The notes: a model not told the origin generated them from the letters alone. A stretch of 64,000 nucleotides of DNA from Gracilibacillus dipsosauri (GCF_003176895.1 NZ_QGTD01000011.1:186001-250000); one strand, 5' to 3'; counted from the stretch's first letter, positions 1 to 8,385 are shown. Program-made: numbers and translations.

Positions 1-437
1 ATGCAGTGATGAACAATGAAATTAAAGAAGGCGATGTTCTAGTAATCTGTTATGTGGGGCCAAAGGGTGGGCCTGGAATGCCTGAGATGCTCTCTATTTC
101 TGCGATTCTAGTAGGAAAAGGCTTAGGGCAAAAGGTTGCTTTACTAACTGATGGTAGATTTTCAGGTGGTACCCATGGACTCGTTGTCGGTCACATTGCA
201 CCAGAAGCACAGGTTGGAGGGCCAATTGGCCTATTAGAAGAAGGGGATATGGTAACCATTGACTCTGAATTGAAAGAGATTACTATGGATGTTTCCGATG
301 AAGAATTAGAAAAACGCCGTGCCAATTGGAAAGCTCCAGAACTTTACAAACGCGGAGTACTTGGGAAATATGCTCATAATGTCTCCTGTTCCTCACAAGG
401 TGCTGTCACTGACTTTATTAGAAGAAACGATCAATAA
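1..437 (+). CDS. ilvD: Dihydroxy-acid dehydratase, C-terminal part (cut by window start)
   Basis: This is the last ~145 residues of IlvD, the Fe-S dehydratase that converts 2,3-dihydroxy-isovalerate and 2,3-dihydroxy-3-methylvalerate to the 2-oxo acids of branched-chain amino acid synthesis. The conserved C-terminal motifs [21 protein letters not shown] and GHIAPEA are all visible. The frame is open from the first base, so the apparent GTG/ATG at 6-11 is internal and the true start lies upstream of the window. A strong terminator follows directly, so this is the last gene of its transcript. The family assignment is firm; only the 5' end is missing. Confidence 0.95.
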   Translation, partial: AVMNNEIKEGDVLVICYVGPKGGPGMPEMLSISAILVGKGLGQKVALLTDGRFSGGTHGLVVGHIAPEAQVGGPIGLLEEGDMVTIDSELKEITMDVSDEELEKRRANWKAPELYKRGVLGKYAHNVSCSSQGAVTDFIRRNDQ

Positions 438-443
438 AAACAT

Positions 444-480
444 AAAAAGTGGAGAAGCCAATTTGGTTTCTCCACTTTTT
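444..480 (+). terminator. Rho-independent terminator after ilvD
   Basis: A 13-bp perfect stem (AAAAAGTGGAGAA pairing with its complement) around an 11-nt loop starts 6 nt after the ilvD stop and ends in a T-run. The 5' arm begins with an A-run, so it could also stop minus-strand transcription coming from the oxidase at 595. Confidence 0.9.
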
Positions 481-594
481 CATTTTAACAGTAGGATAAA
501 TAGCTTGGGAATAACCGAATTACTGTACGATAAAGCCAAGATAAAAGTACATATCTTGGCAATAGCACAGGAACCGAAGAAATTAACTATCTGT

Positions 595-1716
595 TTATTC
601 AGAAGATTTTATAATGGAGTGAATCGGGTAATCTTTCGCATCTAAAATCCCATCTTTTCTTAATATCATTTTGGCGAGCTCTCTTCCGATAAAAGGACCA
701 GTAGTTAGACCAGAGGAGCCAAGGCCATTGGCAGCATAAATTCTTTCATAACCAGGGAGCCTGCCGAAGACTGGTAAAAAATCTGGAGCAACGGGTCGAA
801 ATCCTACATTTACCTTTACTAAAGCACTGCTTAATAAAGCAGGTGCTACCTCTCTCAGATCCGAAAAGATTTTTTGTAAACCTATTGGCGTCACATGTGT
901 ATCCCAACCAACATCATCCTCATGTGTAGTACCTGCTGCAATTTGCCCGTGTTCAAAAGGAACAATGTAGTGTGTTCCTCTTGGCATAATTACTGGCCAA
1001 TCACCTGTGTCATCCTCCTTCCATTTTAAGGAGACAATTTGGGCTTTTTGTGGTCTGATCAATCCATTTAACCCTAAGGACTCCACAATAGTGGAAAACC
1101 AGGACCCATTGGCTAAAACAATTTGATCTGCTTCAATAAGAGTGTCGTTCACTTTGATATTTGCATGGTTGGCTGTTTTCACTAAGCTTGCTTCTCCAGT
1201 GATTATTTTTACTCCATGGTTCATGCAAGCTTCTAGTAAGGATTTTCGCAATTTTCCACCGTTTACTCTAGCTGCACCACTAACGTAAATGGATTGATAC
1301 TTTTCATCAAGTAAAGGAAATCTTTGCTTTGTTTCCGCAACATTTAATCGAGTAACCTCCCCGATTTCAGGAGCATCGACCAGGCGCTGCTGGGTCATCT
1401 CATATATTTTTTGTAGTGTTTTCTCTTCCTTACGGATAACAAGAGCTCCCGTCTGTTTATATCCTGTAGTGGAAATACCTTGATTCTTCAGTTCATCGAT
1501 AAGTGTTGGATAAAAGCTAGCACTGTTTTTGGCAAGCTGATACCATTTTTTATTTCTACGCTGTGAAACCCACGGGCAAATGATTCCTGCTGCAGCAGTA
1601 GTTGCCTGCCCAGTATGGTCAGCATCGACAAGGGTTACTTCAACGTTTTCTTTTGCTAGATAATAAGCAACCGATAAACCTACAATTCCTCCACCAATTA
1701 CTATAACATTAGCCAT
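595..1716 (-). CDS. FAD-dependent amine/D-amino acid oxidase (DadA/glycine oxidase-like)
   Basis: The 373-residue protein belongs to the DAO family of flavoproteins, which oxidise amino acids or other secondary and primary amines. A dinucleotide-binding motif GGGIVG is at residues 8-13, followed by an acidic residue closing the second beta strand (VTLVDAD). The C-terminal part has the family's GFRPVAPDFLPVFG and NGLGSSGLTTGP flavin-contact motifs. No signal peptide or membrane segment is seen, so it is cytoplasmic. The ATG start follows AAAAAGGTGATGA. It is transcribed alone, convergent with ilvD and divergent from the ABC importer. The substrate cannot be told from sequence; glycine/sarcosine oxidase or D-amino acid dehydrogenase are both possible. 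Confidence 0.85.
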   Translation of the reverse strand: MANVIVIGGGIVGLSVAYYLAKENVEVTLVDADHTGQATTAAAGIICPWVSQRRNKKWYQLAKNSASFYPTLIDELKNQGISTTGYKQTGALVIRKEEKTLQKIYEMTQQRLVDAPEIGEVTRLNVAETKQRFPLLDEKYQSIYVSGAARVNGGKLRKSLLEACMNHGVKIITGEASLVKTANHANIKVNDTLIEADQIVLANGSWFSTIVESLGLNGLIRPQKAQIVSLKWKEDDTGDWPVIMPRGTHYIVPFEHGQIAAGTTHEDDVGWDTHVTPIGLQKIFSDLREVAPALLSSALVKVNVGFRPVAPDFLPVFGRLPGYERIYAANGLGSSGLTTGPFIGRELAKMILRKDGILDAKDYPIHSIIKSSE

Positions 1717-1840
1717 CTATTCATCACCTTTTTCTGTATGCACCTATCCATAGTTTGCAGTATTTTGTCGAACCAAGCAAGAATTCCATTAATTTCACGC
1801 GTAAAATCATAAAGAAAGTATACTATTGGACAAAAACATA

Positions 1841-1849
1841 TGCTATAAT
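1841..1849 (+). promoter_or_regulatory. Extended -10 promoter for the ABC importer
   Basis: TGCTATAAT is a perfect extended -10 element (TGN-TATAAT). No good -35 hexamer lies at 17 bp, which is common for extended -10 promoters. Transcription would start near 1856, about 50 nt before the lipoprotein gene. Confidence 0.5.
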
Positions 1850-1906
1850 GTATCATAACTATTTTTGCTGTTCATTTAATGAAGAAATTGGGGGAAATAA
1901 ATAAAA

Positions 1907-2902
1907 ATGATGAAAAAAGGGATTTTGTTACTGTTGGTAGCAATGGCTATGAGTGTTCTAGCAGCTTGTGGAACAGAAGGAGAAAGTGATTCGTCAGGAG
2001 ATGGAGAAACATACACAATCGGTGCAACACAAATTGTAGAACATCCGTCTCTAGATTCAGCATATGAAGGATTTCAAGCAGCAATTGAAGATGCTGGTTT
2101 AAACGTAGAATATGATTTCCAAAGTGCTCAGGATGATCAAAATAATGCTATGACCATTGCGAATAACTTTGTGGCAGATGGAGTCGATTTAATCTTTGCT
2201 AACTCCACACCAAGTGCACAAAGTGCTCTACAAGCCTCTAATGGTATTCCGGTTCTATTTACATCTGTAACAGACGCGGCAGGAGCAGGGCTAGTTGAGT
2301 CAATGGATCAGCCAGGTGAGAATATTACTGGTGTACTTGATCTTCACCCAGAGGCCATTACGAAGACCATTGAATTTATTGATCAAAATTTTAAGGATGC
2401 CACTATTGGATTAATTTATGATTCTGGTGAAGCTAATTCTATTGCTCAAATCGAAGCTGTGAAAGAAGCGGTGGAAGGAACTAGCTTGAGCACTGCTGAA
2501 GCAACCGTTGGTAACTCTTCAGAGGTACAGCAAGCGGCAACTTCCTTAGTCGGAGAAGCAGACTTATTTTACATTATTACCGATAATACCGTTGTTTCTG
2601 CGTTAGAAACGGTTGTTGGAGTAGCAGAAGAACAAGATCTTCCGTTAATCGTAGGAGAGCCAGATTCAGTGAAACGTGGAGGCTTTGCAGCTTACGGTTT
2701 TGAATATTACGATATCGGTTATCGTACTGGAGAAATGGCAGTAGAAATTTTAACTGGTGAGAAAACTCCTGCAGATATTCCTGTAGAATATCCACCAGAA
2801 ATCGATCTATATCTTAATAAAGATGCAGCAGAAGCCCAAGGTATTGAATGGAATAGTGCCTGGGAAAAGGATGCTGAGCTAGTAGAAGTCAACGAAGAAT
2901 AG
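1907..2902 (+). CDS. ABC importer substrate-binding lipoprotein (TrpX-like, PF04392 type)
   Basis: This is a 331-residue exported solute receptor. The signal peptide ends in the lipobox LAAC with the lipidated Cys at residue 21, followed by an acidic Ser/Gly linker. The mature part resembles the ABC_sub_bind family (periplasmic-binding fold type I) that accompanies branched-chain-type permeases and includes streptococcal TrpX. The start is the ATG at 1907, preceded by an unusually G-rich Shine-Dalgarno (GGGGG, 1890-1894). It is the first gene of a three-gene importer, and a hairpin after the stop probably lowers expression of the later genes. Tryptophan or another aromatic compound is a plausible ligand by homology, but the ligand is unproven. 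Confidence 0.85.
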   Translation: MMKKGILLLLVAMAMSVLAACGTEGESDSSGDGETYTIGATQIVEHPSLDSAYEGFQAAIEDAGLNVEYDFQSAQDDQNNAMTIANNFVADGVDLIFANSTPSAQSALQASNGIPVLFTSVTDAAGAGLVESMDQPGENITGVLDLHPEAITKTIEFIDQNFKDATIGLIYDSGEANSIAQIEAVKEAVEGTSLSTAEATVGNSSEVQQAATSLVGEADLFYIITDNTVVSALETVVGVAEEQDLPLIVGEPDSVKRGGFAAYGFEYYDIGYRTGEMAVEILTGEKTPADIPVEYPPEIDLYLNKDAAEAQGIEWNSAWEKDAELVEVNEE

Positions 2903-2910
2903 AATGAAGA

Positions 2911-2943
2911 AAAACCTCGACATGAAGTTGGTGTCGAGGTTTT
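2911..2943 (+). terminator. Intra-operon hairpin (partial terminator) after the binding protein
   Basis: A perfect 12-bp stem (AAAACCTCGACA with its complement) and 9-nt loop lies 9 nt after the stop codon. It ends TTTT followed by CTCAC rather than a long T-run. It is probably a leaky terminator or 3' stabiliser that keeps the receptor in excess over the permease and ATPase. Confidence 0.75.
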
Positions 2944-2983
2944 CTCACAAAATGCTTGTTATAGGATAGAGAGGAAGATAGAC

Positions 2984-3976
2984 ATGTTTATATCAATTTT
3001 TACGGCCTTTGAGTCAGGAGTGATTTATGCACTAATGGCTTTAGGTGTCTATCTTTCGTTTCGTATTTTAGATTTTCCAGATTTAACGGTAGATGGGAGC
3101 TTTGTAACAGGTGGAGCAGTTGCGGCTGTGTCGATAGTGAATGGTGTACCACCTGTTTTGGCAACCTTTTATGCTTTAATTGCTGGATTTATTGCAGGGA
3201 TGATAACTGGAATTTTGAATACGAAAGGGAAGATAAATCCCTTGCTATCTGGGATTTTAATGATGATAGCTTTATATTCGATTAATTTACGGATAATGGG
3301 TGGAAAATCAAATGTTGCACTGTTGAATGAGCCCACCTTATTTAAGCAAATCGAAGGATTTTGGGGCACATTAGGTATTGATACGTTGCTAAACGATATG
3401 TTAGCTGCACTAAATATAGACCCTTTACCTAGTACTTGGGCTGTTCTAATTATTATGATTATCGTTACATTACTAATCAAGCTTTTAACAGATTACTTCT
3501 TGAAGACAGAAGTAGGACTCGCCCTACGTGCAACAGGTGACAATGAGAAAATGATTCGAAGCTTCTCGGCAAATACTGATATTTTAACCATCGTAGGATT
3601 AGGTATTTCGAATGGATTAGTAGCATTGTCTGGTGCGTTTATTGCACAATACGGTGGTTTTACCGATGTTGGAATGGGTATCGGTATGATCGTAATTGGA
3701 TTAGCCTCTGTTATTATTGGTGAAGCACTCTTTGGTACAAAAACCATTGCCAGAACAACATTAGCCGTTGTCTGTGGAGCGATTGTCTACCGGATTGTGC
3801 TAACATTAGCGTTAAAGGCGAAGTTTTTGGAAGCTGGAGATACGAAGCTGATTACAGCAATTATTGTTATTGCGGCATTAGTTATGCCAAAAATAATAAC
3901 AACTCGAAAAGAAGCTGTCCGAAAAAAGAAAAAACGACGGATGCTTGAAAATGGAGAGGAGGGTAAAGGTGCTTAG
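2984..3976 (+). CDS. ABC importer permease (TrpY-like, branched-chain type)
   Basis: The 330-residue, very hydrophobic protein has about eight to nine membrane segments and the sequence style of the BPD_transp_2 family (LivH/RbsC-like). The central stretch with GLALRATGDNEKMI is typical of permeases paired with PF04392 receptors. A short basic tail (RKKKKRR) stays in the cytoplasm. The ATG follows GAGAGGAAGATAGAC. Its 3' end overlaps the ATPase gene by 8 nt, so the two are translationally coupled. Together with the upstream lipoprotein and downstream ATPase it forms a complete importer. Confidence 0.85.
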   Translation: MFISIFTAFESGVIYALMALGVYLSFRILDFPDLTVDGSFVTGGAVAAVSIVNGVPPVLATFYALIAGFIAGMITGILNTKGKINPLLSGILMMIALYSINLRIMGGKSNVALLNEPTLFKQIEGFWGTLGIDTLLNDMLAALNIDPLPSTWAVLIIMIIVTLLIKLLTDYFLKTEVGLALRATGDNEKMIRSFSANTDILTIVGLGISNGLVALSGAFIAQYGGFTDVGMGIGMIVIGLASVIIGEALFGTKTIARTTLAVVCGAIVYRIVLTLALKAKFLEAGDTKLITAIIVIAALVMPKIITTRKEAVRKKKKRRMLENGEEGKGA

Positions 3977-4763
3977 TTTAAACAACATCTCCATTACGTT
4001 TAATGAAGGAACTTTAGATGAGAAAAAGGCATTACAAACTGTGAACCTTCAATTAGAAAAAGGCGATTTTGTTACAGTAATTGGTAGTAATGGTGCTGGA
4101 AAGTCAACTTTGATGAATATGATCTCAGGTTCGTTAAAGCCTGATGTCGGATCTGTTAAAATTAATGAGAAAAATGTAACTTTGCTACCAGAGTATAAAC
4201 GTTCTCGTCTGATTGGACGTGTATTTCAGGATCCTATGGCTGGAACGGCTCCAACGATGACGATCGAAGAGAATCTTGCAATGGCCTATGCTCGGAATAA
4301 AAAGCGTACATTGAAGTATGGAGTAAGTAAGAGAAGAAAGTCTCTTTTTAAAGAGCATCTTGCTACTTTGCATTTAGGATTGGAAAATCGTTTGAATGCA
4401 AAGGTAGGTTTACTATCAGGTGGGGAACGTCAAGCACTTTCTCTTTTGATGGCGACTTTTACTGAGCCAAATATTTTATTATTAGATGAGCATACAGCAG
4501 CACTGGATCCGTCTCGAGCAGATTTAATAACCAAGCTTACAGGAGAAGTAGTCGAACAATTTGGATTAACTACTTTAATGGTCACACATAATATGCAACA
4601 GGCATTAGACCTAGGAAATCGACTGATTATGATGGATAAAGGTCAAATTATTCTAGAGGTTTCTGGTGAAGAAAAACAAGCACTTACGATCGAAAAATTA
4701 TTAGCAGAATTCCAACGGATACGTGGAAAGCAAATGGATAACGATCGAGCGGTGTTAGGTTAA
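3969..4763 (+). CDS. ABC importer ATP-binding protein (TrpZ-like)
   Basis: This is the cytoplasmic ATPase of the importer. Walker A GSNGAGKST is at about residues 39-47, the signature is LSGGERQ, Walker B ends ILLLDEHTAALDP, and the switch His is in MVTHNM. The DEHTAALDP form, with His replacing Pro after the catalytic Glu, is characteristic of ATPases paired with PF04392 receptors. The GTG at 3969 is chosen because GGAGAGGAGGG lies 8 nt upstream; the open frame extends further to a TTG at 3945 that lacks a ribosome site. The protein is 264 residues. A terminator follows. Confidence 0.88.
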   Translation: MLSLNNISITFNEGTLDEKKALQTVNLQLEKGDFVTVIGSNGAGKSTLMNMISGSLKPDVGSVKINEKNVTLLPEYKRSRLIGRVFQDPMAGTAPTMTIEENLAMAYARNKKRTLKYGVSKRRKSLFKEHLATLHLGLENRLNAKVGLLSGGERQALSLLMATFTEPNILLLDEHTAALDPSRADLITKLTGEVVEQFGLTTLMVTHNMQQALDLGNRLIMMDKGQIILEVSGEEKQALTIEKLLAEFQRIRGKQMDNDRAVLG

Positions 4764-4776
4764 TATTAATTTTAGG

Positions 4777-4806
4777 CAGTTACTTTACAAAAGTAGCTGT
4801 CTTTTT
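4777..4806 (+). terminator. Terminator after the ABC importer operon
   Basis: A 10-bp stem CAGTTACTTT / AAAGTAGCTG (one G-U pair) with a 3-nt loop is followed by CTTTTT, 13 nt after the ATPase stop. Confidence 0.7.
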
Positions 4807-5074
4807 AACATGATAAGGAGATTTTAGCAGGGAGTAATGCACGTAGCTGAAATCGAGACGAAATGTAACTCGTTTGTTCCCTTCATAGGATTTCGTTTTT
4901 TAATTCATAGGAAATGAAGTATCTAAAACTAAAAAAATAAAGAGCCCGAAAAGGGACATCTTTACGCTAATAGACGTGGTAAACCTTAGCTTAACACGAA
5001 TAAAAATATTACTTCTCTATAATAAACTTAAGTTCTTTACTTTAAGTAAAAGAAAGCAAGTTTTTGATGATAAG
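4807..5074. other. Intergenic region without a recognised gene
   Basis: About 270 bp between two convergent genes. A GATTTTAGC / GCTGAAATC inverted repeat (near 4820-4854) and small imperfect dyads near 5025-5060 are visible. No open frame with a ribosome site, no clear promoter and no second terminator with a T-run were found. Confidence 0.4.
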
Positions 5075-6073
5075 TTAGTTGTTTGCTACTTTATCTAGTA
5101 GTACTCTTTCACCAGTCTCATTTGATTGTGCTGCTGCTTGATTAATAAGGGTAAGATGGTAGAAATCTTCTGCTTTCAGACTTGGTTCTGCTGTCTTATT
5201 GATGGCATGCACCCATTGCTCCATTGGCATTGGTTCATAAACAGTGTCTGTCACATCCACCCAGTCTGTATCTGTTTTTAAACGAACAGATTGCTCTTCT
5301 ACCAATAAAGTACCCTCTGTACCATATAATTCTAATTGGAATGGACTTCCACTAGATAAAAAGCTAGTCTCTAGGATACCAATTGCTCCAGATTCATATT
5401 CTACTAAGACTACCGAATTGTCATCCACATCGTACTGATCGCTAGTTGATTGTAACATTGCTGATAAAGATCGAGCAGGCCCTGCTAAACGATTAGTTAA
5501 GTAGATAGGGTGTGCACCTAAATCAATTAATGCCCCACCTCCGCATTGCACTTTATCAAAGAAATGTGCTGGAAGCCAGCCTGTTGCACTATTTTTTGAT
5601 GGAACGGCACCATTATGTGCAAAGCGGCAACGAATCGTTGTAAGCTTACCTAAAGTACCATCATCTAACACTTTCTGTGCGCGCAAATAATAATCATCTG
5701 TTAATTTCGGTAAAGAAACCATTAACACTACCCCAGCCTCTTCAATTGTCGCAACAATCTCTTGATAATCCGATACCGTAATTGCTAACACTTTTTCTGT
5801 AAAAATATGCTTTTTATTTTTCGCTGCTTTCATGATGACATCTTTGTGCATATTAGTTGGTGTATCTACAATTACCCCATCAATATCTGATTGAGATAAT
5901 AATTCGTCTAAATCTTCATAAAATGGAACATCTAATTCATCTGCCCATTTCTTACCACGTTCAAGGTCTTCATCCCATACGGCACTAATATTTATTCCAT
6001 CATTTGCTTTTGCTTGTTGTGCATAATCATCAGCATGTACGTGCCATCTACTTAATAATGCTACGTTTAACAT
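5075..6073 (-). CDS. Gfo/Idh/MocA family NAD(P)-dependent oxidoreductase
   Basis: The 332-residue dehydrogenase has an N-terminal Rossmann domain and a C-terminal substrate domain. The family's GGGALIDLGAHPI motif is intact. Two positions are unusual: the first beta-alpha-beta loop reads LLSRWHVHA instead of GxGxxG, and the EKP motif reads EKVL, keeping the Lys but not the Pro. Such proteins oxidise or reduce sugars, inositols or their derivatives; the substrate is unknown. The start is the ATG at 6073, 8 nt after AAGGAG; the frame stays open to a GTG at 6082 that would overlap the ribosome site. A cre-like site just upstream suggests carbon catabolite control. No neighbour indicates the pathway. 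Confidence 0.85.
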   Translation of the reverse strand: MLNVALLSRWHVHADDYAQQAKANDGINISAVWDEDLERGKKWADELDVPFYEDLDELLSQSDIDGVIVDTPTNMHKDVIMKAAKNKKHIFTEKVLAITVSDYQEIVATIEEAGVVLMVSLPKLTDDYYLRAQKVLDDGTLGKLTTIRCRFAHNGAVPSKNSATGWLPAHFFDKVQCGGGALIDLGAHPIYLTNRLAGPARSLSAMLQSTSDQYDVDDNSVVLVEYESGAIGILETSFLSSGSPFQLELYGTEGTLLVEEQSVRLKTDTDWVDVTDTVYEPMPMEQWVHAINKTAEPSLKAEDFYHLTLINQAAAQSNETGERVLLDKVANN

Positions 6074-6094
6074 GTCTCTCACTCCTTATTCGTA

Positions 6095-6108
6095 TGTATG
6101 CGCTTTCC
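6095..6108 (-). promoter_or_regulatory. cre-like site (CcpA) upstream of the oxidoreductase
   Basis: Read on the minus strand, GGAAAGCGCATACA matches the CcpA operator TGNAANCGNNNNCA at every fixed base but the first. It lies 22 bp before the start codon, a position suited to repression or roadblock. Confidence 0.45.
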
Positions 6109-6262
6109 TTGTAGTATATCAAATCCCTATATTTTTGCATAATAATTTAATACAAGTAATATTTAACGGATATCCGATAGAAGTATCTCTTCGATCATTA
6201 AGGAATGTAAAAGGACATTGAGTAGATGGAGATGAATTTTGGTATGCTTAAGCCAAAGCCTA

Positions 6263-6547
6263 TGATATAATCAGTCATAAGAATTCTCTACGATACTTCA
6301 AATATATCAAAAAACTGAACAGTTTATGCAGAGATCTCGTGAATAACATGAGAGGAAAGGTTTACACTACAAGCAATAATCGATGATAATGTAAGCTACT
6401 GGGTTTCTATATGAACAGTATACTCTTAAATGAAGACTGTTCACTAGAATAGTTTGAAATATCTAAAAATTTCAACATAAATAAGAGGCAAATAATTAAA
6501 TAAGTCTTTTTATAGGTCTTAACATCATATACGGGAGAGTGAGTGGG
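6263..6547 (+). promoter_or_regulatory. Extended -10 promoter and long leader with TGAACAGT repeats
   Basis: TGATATAAT at 6263-6271 is a perfect extended -10 element and would give a leader of about 270 nt before the aminotransferase. The leader holds three copies of TGAACAGT: 6316-6323 (inside the palindrome AAACTGAACAGTTT, 6312-6325), 6412-6419, and inverted at 6436-6443. The last two form an 8-bp dyad with a 16-nt spacer. No T-box, lysine or other known riboswitch core was recognised and there is no open frame. Whether the repeats act as DNA operators or RNA hairpins is unknown. Confidence 0.4.
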
Positions 6548-7735
6548 TTGAAGTATGGTTTCTCTGAACGCGTAAAATTTTTAAAATCATCTGCTGTAAG
6601 GGATATATTGAAGGTAATTAATGAAGGCAATATTATTTCATTTGCTGGCGGATTACCAGAGGAAAGTCTTTTTCCTGTAAAGGGAGTAGATGAAGCATTT
6701 CATAAAGCAATAACAACCAGTAGTAAGACATTACAATATGGAGAAACAGAAGGTGTACCTGCGTTAAAAAATGCTTTAGCTGAGCAGATGCGAAAAAAAG
6801 GTATCGATAGGGATCCGGGAAATATATTGATCACCTCAGGGAGCCAGCAGGCAATCGACTTGTTTTCTAGAGTGATGTTTAATAAAGGGGATATTATTTT
6901 AACGGAAAATCCAACTTATCTAGCTGCATTACAGGTTTTTGAGTCATATGAAACAAAGGTTGTAGCAGTAGACTCTGATGAAGAAGGTATGGTCATTTCA
7001 GATTTGGAGGATAAAATAACGAAGCTTAAACCGAAATGTATCTATGTTGTTCCAACTTATTCTAATCCCACTGGGAAGGTGTGGTCCTTAGAACGACGAA
7101 AAAAATTATTAGCATTAGCAGAAAAATACCATGTGGTTATTTTTGAGGATGATCCCTATGGCGAATTAAAATTTGATACAGATGTGGCACCACCTTCTAT
7201 TGCCTCCCTTGATCAAAATGAACTGGTTCTATATACAAGTACTTTTTCTAAAACCGTTGTACCTGCTATGAGAATTGGTTGGATTGTTGGTCCACATCAA
7301 ATTATTCGAATTATGGCGCAAGCCAAACAAGCAACGGATTTACACACAAACTCCATTAGTCAGCATGCATTGGTTCATCTTTTGGAAGATTTTGATTTGG
7401 ATGCCCATATTCAATTAATCCGAGAGACGTATTATGAACGAATGATTGTGATGAAAGAATTATTGGATTCTGTAAAAATAGAGGGTTTATCGTATATCGA
7501 ACCAAAGGGCGGGATGTTCTTCTGGGTGACCTTACCAGAATATATAAACACGACTAAGCTTTTAAATGAAGCGGTTAAAGCAGGTGTTGCTTATGTACCA
7601 GGAGCACCGTTCTATGTATCTAATCCAGAACAAAACACCATGCGTCTTAACTTTACTAATTCTAAACCAGAACTCATCCAAACAGGGATGGAGAGATTAG
7701 TACACATACTTGAATCTACTCAAATGAATGTTTAA
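6548..7735 (+). CDS. PLP-dependent class I/II aminotransferase (LysN/2-aminoadipate type)
   Basis: The 395-residue cytoplasmic fold-type I transaminase is of the free-standing, MocR-like subgroup (LysN, multifunctional aromatic/branched-chain and 2-aminoadipate aminotransferases). Visible are SFAGGLPEESLFP at the N-terminus, PTYSNPTGKVWS, the EDDPYGEL loop, and the PLP lysine in STFSKTVVPAMRIGW. The TTG at 6548 is chosen because GGGAG sits 10 nt upstream and family members begin MKYxFSxRV; the GTG at 6539 is too close to that site. It is monocistronic with a terminator just after the stop. The amino donor is not predictable. Confidence 0.85.
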   Translation: MKYGFSERVKFLKSSAVRDILKVINEGNIISFAGGLPEESLFPVKGVDEAFHKAITTSSKTLQYGETEGVPALKNALAEQMRKKGIDRDPGNILITSGSQQAIDLFSRVMFNKGDIILTENPTYLAALQVFESYETKVVAVDSDEEGMVISDLEDKITKLKPKCIYVVPTYSNPTGKVWSLERRKKLLALAEKYHVVIFEDDPYGELKFDTDVAPPSIASLDQNELVLYTSTFSKTVVPAMRIGWIVGPHQIIRIMAQAKQATDLHTNSISQHALVHLLEDFDLDAHIQLIRETYYERMIVMKELLDSVKIEGLSYIEPKGGMFFWVTLPEYINTTKLLNEAVKAGVAYVPGAPFYVSNPEQNTMRLNFTNSKPELIQTGMERLVHILESTQMNV

Positions 7736-7764
7736 AGAAGAACCCAAAGATTTTGGGTTCTTCT
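7736..7764. terminator. Bidirectional terminator between aminotransferase and yueI
   Basis: A perfect 13-bp stem (AGAAGAACCCAAA and complement) with a 3-nt loop lies between the two convergent stop codons, with T-rich flanks on both strands. Confidence 0.9.
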
Positions 7765-7766
7765 TT

Positions 7767-8195
7767 TTATAGGCCGAAAAGCTTTTTCCACCATGGTTTA
7801 TTAGCTTTCGTTAATTGTACCGGCTTTGTTTCCTGTAAAAAAATATCCTCTTTATCAATGGCATGGTCGGAAGTGAGAACGAGGCCATAGTCACTGGAAA
7901 CATTTTTGTTCGAGACAGAGGTATAATGTATTTTTAAAGTTCCAGCTAAGTCACGGTAAGGTTTAAAATAACGAAAGCTCATATTTCCATTCATGAGCAT
8001 GGTAGCTTTAGGGTAGGTTTTTGCTAGTTGTTGCATTTCTTTTATTCCCTTACCACTGCGCACTTCTGATTTTGTTAAAGCAAGAATAACACGTTCCCTA
8101 ATTGTACCGAGGAACTTCTTTCTTTCATCTAGTTTAATCGTTTTTGGACCATATACACCTTCTTGAATATAATCCTGAACATCCTTCTTAGGCAT
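7767..8195 (-). CDS. yueI: YueI-like DUF1694 protein
   Basis: The 142-residue soluble protein matches the DUF1694/YueI family, whose biochemical role is not established. The recognisable core runs from YIQEGVYGPKTIKLDERKKF to LALTKSEV, with a C-terminal basic WWKKLFGL tail. The start is the ATG at 8195, preceded by GAGAGGTGGAAAG; a further in-frame ATG at 8210 would place the ribosome site inside the gene. It stands alone and shares a terminator with the convergent aminotransferase. Confidence 0.8.
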   Translation of the reverse strand: MPKKDVQDYIQEGVYGPKTIKLDERKKFLGTIRERVILALTKSEVRSGKGIKEMQQLAKTYPKATMLMNGNMSFRYFKPYRDLAGTLKIHYTSVSNKNVSSDYGLVLTSDHAIDKEDIFLQETKPVQLTKANKPWWKKLFGL

Positions 8196-8260
8196 CTTTC
8201 CACCTCTCATAGATTCATCCTTCTTATAAGGAGATTACTACAATATCTATATGTTCTATA

Positions 8261-8385
8261 TTAGAAAAACTTGCATTCGCTTGTCTTTTAGCGGATACGT
8301 TAGCTTTTCTTATACTTTGTACATTTCAAAACCACTACGTCGAGTTTCTCCTTGCTAAGATTTTATATTTTCCTAACGTGTAAAA
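8261..8385 (+). repeat. Dispersed repeat element, copy A
   Basis: This ~125-bp stretch begins TTAGAAAAACTTGCATTCGC and ends CCTAACGTGTAAAA. It is about three-quarters identical, in opposite orientation, to 24391-24516. A diverged relative is at 18150-18265. It is non-coding; the open frame crossing it has no ribosome site. Confidence 0.75.

Noticed and set aside
1717-1906. T-box or tryptophan-responsive leader for the TrpX-like importer
   Set aside because: The T-box sequence and antiterminator core are absent, and the leader after the extended -10 promoter is only about 50 nt.
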